In this document: one piece after another, positions 59,928 through 64,000 of the stretch
How the letters are laid out: each line of letters starts with the position of its first letter
Position numbering within the stretch: position 1 is the stretch's first letter
Assembly: GCF_003112575.1 (NCBI RefSeq)
Contig: NZ_BEWC01000001.1
Location: 1,426,001-1,490,000, forward strand
DNA: 64,000 nt
From: Streptomyces ardesiacus
GTDB lineage: Bacteria; Actinomycetota; Actinomycetes; Streptomycetales; Streptomycetaceae
Direction of reading: 5' to 3'
Translations under genes and position numbers: made by a program
The notes under the pieces: generated by a model
What the model was told of the DNA's origin: nothing
What the model saw: the letters and a program-made list of their open reading frames with translations, nothing else
The model's database searches: none

Positions 59928-61161
59928 CGGGCGCCTCCCGGCCGGCCGGGTCGGTGAGTACCCGCAGGGCGCCCGCGGCGGCCACCGCGCGGTGGGTGGC
60001 GAGTTCGGCGGTCTCCGCCTCGGCGTACACGATGCCCGCGTAGCCGCGGCTGTCCTCCAGATGCTCGATGAGGTCACCGGCCTGCTTGACCGGGTACCAG
60101 GCGGGCGTCCCCGGCATGTCGGTGAGCCGGTCGAGCCCGGCGACCCCGGAGAAGACGCCGGGCGCGGCCGGATAGCCCAGGACGAAGGCGACGGCCGGAC
60201 CACCGGGCAGGTCCCCCTCCATGAGCCGGGGGCGGCGGCCGAGCGCGGCCTCGATCATCGCCTCGTAGACGTTGACGCCGAGCGCCCGGCACATGCCCTC
60301 CCCGACCAGGGCGCCCCCGATCCGGGGGTTGACCTCCACCACCTCCGGGCCGTCGGCGGTCAGCACGAACTCCACGTGGGCGAACCGGTCGGTGTAGCCG
60401 ATGGCGGCGAGCACCCGGTCGAGCCGGCGCTCCAGCGACGTCCGCTGCGGGGCCGGGAAGGCGACGGGGAACGCGGTGATCTCCTCCCGGAAGTGCGGCT
60501 CCGGGGACATGAGCCGACTGGAGACGCCCAGCAGCCTGGTGCGACCGTCCCAGGTGAGCGTCTCGGCGCTGTACACCGGACCGCTGAAGTACGGCTCGGC
60601 GAACAACCGCCCCTTCAGGTCCCGACCGGACGCCTCCGCCAGCGCCGCGTCGAGTTCGCCCGTGTCACGGACCAGCCACACGTTCTGACTCCCGGTGCCC
60701 GCCGTGTCCTTGAGTACGAGCGGCAGTCCCGCCTCCTTGAGCAGCAGCCCGCGTGCCTCACGGTCCGGCTCGGCGACGTCGACGGCCCTTCCGCGGGTGA
60801 GGCCCGCGTCGTGCAGTCTGTTGCGGACGGCGGCCTTGTCCCGGGTCAGTCGCAGGACGGCCGGATCGAGACCGGGCAGGCCGAGGCGTTCGGTGAGGGC
60901 GGCGCCGGCCAGGGTCCAGGTGTCGGTGGAACTGATCAGACCGCGCAGCCCCGGGACGCGCCGGAGCAGATCGGCGGTTCGTTCCACGTCGAAGGTGTCG
61001 GTCACGACCACGTCGAGGGCGTCGTCGGGCAGCCGGTCCAGCTCGTAGGCGTAGTAGGCGGGGTCCCGGGTGAGGAGCAGCAGGCGCTCGCCGAGCCGGC
61101 CGGCGGCGCGGACCAGATGGCCGAGGCCGAAGGTCAGTGACTCCAGGCAGGCCACGGTCAT
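59920..61161 (-). CDS. ATP-grasp amino acid/carboxylate ligase
   Basis: 413 aa from ATG 61161 (GGAAGGAG), ATGA overlap with the PLP gene. The ATP-grasp domain (about 115-320) has the nucleotide lysine and loop in LVLKDTAGTGSQNVWLV, AEPYFSGPVYSAETLTWDG, and the Mg site VEVNPRIGGALVGEG. The N-terminal GLGHLVRAAGRLGE segment is the usual pre-grasp fold. It is related to carnosine-synthase/BacD-like enzymes that form amide bonds. It probably joins the unusual amino acid made upstream to a second acid or amine; the partners are unknown. Confidence 0.88.
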   Translation of the reverse strand: MTVACLESLTFGLGHLVRAAGRLGERLLLLTRDPAYYAYELDRLPDDALDVVVTDTFDVERTADLLRRVPGLRGLISSTDTWTLAGAALTERLGLPGLDPAVLRLTRDKAAVRNRLHDAGLTRGRAVDVAEPDREARGLLLKEAGLPLVLKDTAGTGSQNVWLVRDTGELDAALAEASGRDLKGRLFAEPYFSGPVYSAETLTWDGRTRLLGVSSRLMSPEPHFREEITAFPVAFPAPQRTSLERRLDRVLAAIGYTDRFAHVEFVLTADGPEVVEVNPRIGGALVGEGMCRALGVNVYEAMIEAALGRRPRLMEGDLPGGPAVAFVLGYPAAPGVFSGVAGLDRLTDMPGTPAWYPVKQAGDLIEHLEDSRGYAGIVYAEAETAELATHRAVAAAGALRVLTDPAGREAPGG

Positions 61162-62180
61162 GCCGCCCGCTCCTTCCAGGGGGCCGGACAGGGTGTGCGC
61201 TGCCACGTCATCCTCGACCAGGGCATGGTCATCTCCTCCGGAGTGCGGACCTCGAGGGGTTTCAGCGCGGCCGGGTCCAGGGCCTCGGCGTGCCGGGCGA
61301 ACACGCGCTCCACGTAGCGGTGTCCGGTGTCGGCCCCTATCACCAGGTGCAGCCGGTCGGGGTGGCGACGGGCCTCGTACGTCGCCGTCAGGTAGCCGGC
61401 ACCGGTGGACAGCCCGGCGAACACCGCGTGTTCGCGCAGCAGGCTGACCGCACCGGACATGGCGTGGGTGAAGTCCAGCCAGTGCACGGTGTCGTAGAGG
61501 TGGTGACGGACGTTGTCGAAGATGATCGATGAGCCGATGCCGGCGATGATCGCTTCGGGATCGTGATGGTCCTGGCTGCCGAAGGTGACGCTCCCGAAGG
61601 GCTGGACGCCGACCAGACGTACCGAGGGGTCGGTGACGCGCAGGCGTTCCACGATGCCTCCGGTCGAGGCTCCGGAACCCACCCCGCCGACGACGGTCAG
61701 CGGTACGGCCGGGAATTCCGCCGTGATCCGGTCGGCGACTTCCTGGTAGCCGAGGTAGTGGACGTCGTCGTGGTACTGGCGCATCCAGTGGTGCCCGGGA
61801 TGCTCGGCGAGTATCTCGCGCACCCGCCGCACCCTCAGTTCCTGGTCGAGTTCGAGAGTGCGCGAGGGTCTCACCTGTTCCACCGTGGCGCCGAGGATCT
61901 CCAGTTGGGCGAGGGTGGTGGCATCGACGGTGGTGGACGCGACGATGTGGCACCGCATGCCGTACCGGTGGCAGGCCAGGGCGAGGGCGTAGGCGTAGAT
62001 GCCGCTGGAGCTGTCGATCAGGGTCTGACCCGGACGGACCGTGCCCCGCTCCAGCAGATGACGGACGGCGGCAAGGGCCGAGTAGATCTTCATCGACTCG
62101 AACCGCAGCAGGACCAGGCCGTCGGTGAGCCGGACGAGGTCCGGGACTTTCAGGGCGTCGGCGATGTGGGGGTGGATCAC
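61158..62180 (-). CDS. Fold-type II PLP enzyme, cysteine synthase family
   Basis: 340 aa from GTG 62180, chosen for AAGGAGG and the GTGA overlap with the kinase stop. LLRFESMKIYSALAAVRHLL contains the PLP lysine (Lys31). The phosphate loop is GGVGSGASTGGI. The usual SGNTG substrate/cofactor loop is changed to DSSSGIYAYALA, so the reaction may differ from cysteine synthesis. Relatives such as SbnA perform beta-replacement on O-phospho amino acids. The O-phospho substrate could come from the kinase immediately upstream. Substrates are inferred. Confidence 0.85.
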   Translation of the reverse strand: MIHPHIADALKVPDLVRLTDGLVLLRFESMKIYSALAAVRHLLERGTVRPGQTLIDSSSGIYAYALALACHRYGMRCHIVASTTVDATTLAQLEILGATVEQVRPSRTLELDQELRVRRVREILAEHPGHHWMRQYHDDVHYLGYQEVADRITAEFPAVPLTVVGGVGSGASTGGIVERLRVTDPSVRLVGVQPFGSVTFGSQDHHDPEAIIAGIGSSIIFDNVRHHLYDTVHWLDFTHAMSGAVSLLREHAVFAGLSTGAGYLTATYEARRHPDRLHLVIGADTGHRYVERVFARHAEALDPAALKPLEVRTPEEMTMPWSRMTWQRTPCPAPWKERAA

Positions 62181-63160
62181 CCGTAGCCTCCTTGGGCGAA
62201 GGTGCACTGGTGGCCGAGCGAGTGGAAGAACGCGGAGAGCTCGGACTTGGCCCCGGCCCCTGGGCGCGAGGCGAAGAGATAGCCGGCCAGGCAGCCGGTG
62301 TGGGCGACGAAGACGCCGTCGGCGCCGAACCGCTCACGATGGGCGCGCAGGCTGGCGAAGGTCGCCTTGGGCAACACCTCCTGGGACAACGCGGCGCTGG
62401 TCGTCGCGGCCCGGGCGACGGCGGCCGGGTCACCCGAGTCGAAGCCCTTCAGCAGATCGGTGAGGCACCGCTGGTACTCCTCGCCGCGGCGCCGGTAGTG
62501 GTCCAGCAGCAGGGGAGCGACGGCGGCGGTGTCCACCGTGCCGGGTTCCGTGACGTAGGCGGTGTGGAAGCCGATGTCCGTGCCCAGCCGCCGCACCACC
62601 CGGTGCCGGCCACTGAGGTACAGGGCGAACTCGTCGAGGAAGACGCTGTCGGCGCGCTCGATGTCCGCCAGGACACCGCGGACCACGTCCGTCTCGTACG
62701 GCAGGGAGAAGACGCGGAACAGACAGCGCAGCGTCGCCACGATGTCCGCCGTGGAACTGGACATCCCCACGCCCACCGGCAGTTCGGAGCGGGTGTGCCA
62801 GTCGCCCGGGGGCAGGGCGAGGCGGTAGTGGTCGAGGAAGAGCCGGGCCGCTGTCGCCGACTTCTCACCCAGGGCCGGCGAACGCGGCGGGCCGGCCGTC
62901 GTCCTCGGGCTGAAGTACACCCAGGAGTGACGGTCCACGGGGAAGGACACCACCGCGATCTCAGGATCGGTGCCCGCTCGCAACGGGCCTTGGTACAGCT
63001 CGCCGAGAGTGCCGTGGCAGACACCGGACACCGTGCCGCCGGGCCCGTCCGGTCCCTGGAGAACGCCCGCGCGGGGCCCGGGCATCCTCGGCCCCGGTCC
63101 GTCGGACGACACGTCGGCCCAAGGACGGTAGGGCCGACGCGAACCGGCTGGGTCCCGCAC
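62177..63160 (-). CDS. PduX-like GHMP kinase (probable L-threonine kinase)
   Basis: 327 aa from GTG 63160 (GGAGGA upstream). It matches PduX-type threonine kinases: VCHGTLGELYQG (family start, CPGSCGELIQG in PduX) and the GHMP ATP loop PVGVGMSSSTAD (about 128-139). PduX makes O-phospho-L-threonine for the cobalamin nucleotide loop. Here its neighbours are not cobalamin genes, so the phospho-amino acid may be a building block for the next enzyme. It is the first gene of the riboswitch-controlled operon. Confidence 0.85.
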   Translation of the reverse strand: MRDPAGSRRPYRPWADVSSDGPGPRMPGPRAGVLQGPDGPGGTVSGVCHGTLGELYQGPLRAGTDPEIAVVSFPVDRHSWVYFSPRTTAGPPRSPALGEKSATAARLFLDHYRLALPPGDWHTRSELPVGVGMSSSTADIVATLRCLFRVFSLPYETDVVRGVLADIERADSVFLDEFALYLSGRHRVVRRLGTDIGFHTAYVTEPGTVDTAAVAPLLLDHYRRRGEEYQRCLTDLLKGFDSGDPAAVARAATTSAALSQEVLPKATFASLRAHRERFGADGVFVAHTGCLAGYLFASRPGAGAKSELSAFFHSLGHQCTFAQGGYG

Positions 63161-63271
63161 AGCATCCTCCTCCGTACCGGGCCTTGCACACCGACAGGGA
63201 AGGAGGCGCGGTCACACGCACGACGTACGACCGCTCATACCGCCGACCCAGTCCACGAGGTCACGTGCACA

Positions 63272-63290
63272 GCCCGCGCGCAACGCGGGC
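63272..63290 (-). terminator. Hairpin after the first cobalamin riboswitch
   Basis: GCCCGCG (63272-63278) pairs with CGCGGGC (63284-63290) immediately downstream of the riboswitch end on the minus strand. It could be the expression-platform terminator. There is no T run. Confidence 0.45.
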
Positions 63291-63294
63291 GCAG

Positions 63295-63460
63295 TGGCAG
63301 GTCTTCGGACTCGCGGGCTCGTCCGCCGAAAGGGCGGACACCTACCGGCCGTCTCTTCCCCGGCCCTGACGCGGGCCCAGTGACATCGACGGCTTTCGTT
63401 CCCACTCACCGCTGCGGGACAGCCCCGGATTCGCACCGGGTTCCCTCTTGCGTCGCGCCG
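63295..63460 (-). promoter_or_regulatory. Cobalamin riboswitch for the biosynthetic operon
   Basis: On the minus strand: GGGAACCCGGTGCGAATCCG, then GGCTGTCCCGCAGCGGTGA, a helix region with GGGGAAGAGACGG, and the end GAGTCCGAAGACCTGCCACTG. These are the conserved cores of the cobalamin riboswitch. It lies about 135 bp before the kinase start. A start hairpin follows. A weak TACGCT -10-like element lies farther upstream (about 63503-63508). Confidence 0.92.
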
Positions 63461-63729
63461 CCGGCGTCCGGGCGGACGGGAGGCGCGAACCGACTGCGTG
63501 CATCAGCGTAGAGGCGCGTCCATCCCTGCGACAGTGGGGCTTCGGCTGTTGTCTTGAATGTGGAGGGGCGGCAGAAACCAGGTGTGCCCCGTGCAGTCCT
63601 CGTGGCGGCTCTGGCCGGATAAGGCCTCTGGAGATCACTCCCTCATCGGCCAGACTTGTTGCCCCACGCCACATGACGCCACATGAGCACCGCTGCTGCT
63701 GCGGTGACCCGTGACCGGGAGGCCCCTGA
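63461..63729. other. Divergent promoter region
   Basis: No gene seen. It separates the minus-strand riboswitch operon from the plus-strand membrane protein and should hold both promoters. Confidence 0.5.
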
Positions 63730-64000
63730 TGACGTCAGACACGAGGCCGGACGAAGACGGGGCAGTGGCCCCGCCCGGACGGCTACGGCCTCCCGGGGAC
63801 CGTGTCGCTCTGCGCGGCGATCTGCGGTCCGCCCTTCCCGACGCCACTGCGGCGGTGGTGGTCACCGCGCTCGTGTTCGCCCTCCTGTGGGCGCGCATGG
63901 AGTCGGGTGCTTCGGACACCGTCGCGGTCATGCCGTTCATGGACGATGCCGGCACCTATTGGATGTACTTGCTCAGCCAGGCGTTCGGCTGGTCCGGGCT
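63730..64000 (+). CDS. Start of a membrane protein (possibly ferric-reductase-like)
   Basis: First 90 residues from ATG 63730 (GGGAGG upstream), cut by the window end. A charged N-terminus (about 40 residues) precedes a membrane segment (ATAAVVVTALVFALLWARM) and a second region beginning TYWMYLLSQAFGWSGL. I recall this pattern in actinobacterial ferric-reductase-like transmembrane proteins, but it is too short to be sure. If right, it fits a metal-acquisition locus. Confidence 0.5.

Overview
The window is high-GC DNA of a Streptomyces-type actinomycete. The signs are third-position GC bias, GTG starts, twin-arginine lipoproteins, an MmyB-type XRE regulator, SpoIIE/STAS signalling genes and a coelibactin-type gene cluster. 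No rRNA, tRNA or CRISPR array was recognised.

Positions 1-14.5 kb are accessory chromosome. They hold small oxidoreductases (zinc-type dehydrogenase end, LLM flavin enzyme, two SDRs, aldo/keto reductase, DHFR-like protein), a VOC protein, a TetR and an XRE regulator, an APC permease, a GNAT protein and a PemK/MazF-like toxin. A short second threonyl-tRNA synthetase sits behind a leader peptide with three consecutive Thr codons and a perfect 13-bp hairpin, so it looks attenuation-controlled. Relics resembling a Tn3 transposase and an integrase flank it, and a decayed MFS gene lies further on.

Positions 14.5-47.8 kb are a Zur-type zinc regulon built around a coelibactin-like salicyl-thiazoline NRPS cluster. 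It contains a ferredoxin and an Opp/Nik-type importer, a divergent salicylate-AMP ligase, two NRPSs (ArCP-Cy-A-PCP-Cy-A-PCP and Cy-A(MT)-PCP-TE), a saccharopine-dehydrogenase-like protein, a thiazolinyl imide reductase fused to a methyltransferase, a P450, a type II thioesterase, a second methyltransferase, a YbtPQ/IrtAB-type ABC pair and salicylate synthase. Next come a His-rich metal-binding protein, a CobW-type GTPase and a cysteine-free bL32 ribosomal protein, all typical zinc-starvation genes. Four candidate Zur operators sit before the ferredoxin, between ligase and NRPS, before the His-rich gene and before rpmF.

Positions 47.9-54.5 kb are a partner-switching stress-signalling island: two SpoIIE/PP2C phosphatases, a STAS anti-anti-sigma factor, a small HTH protein, a DUF5133-like protein and an RsbQ-RsbP pair with overlapping genes.

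Positions 54.7-63.5 kb, on the minus strand, are two units each headed by a cobalamin riboswitch. The first encodes a PduX-like GHMP kinase, a cysteine-synthase-fold PLP enzyme, an ATP-grasp ligase, an MFS exporter and a methyltransferase, with overlapping genes throughout. The second encodes a lipoprotein, permease and ATPase of the BtuFCD/FecBCDE class. Kinase, beta-replacement enzyme, ligase, exporter and importer under B12 control suggest a small cobalt- or corrinoid-scavenging metabolite. I regard this as the best candidate for an undescribed system; the product is inferred, not shown. The window ends in the start of a membrane protein.
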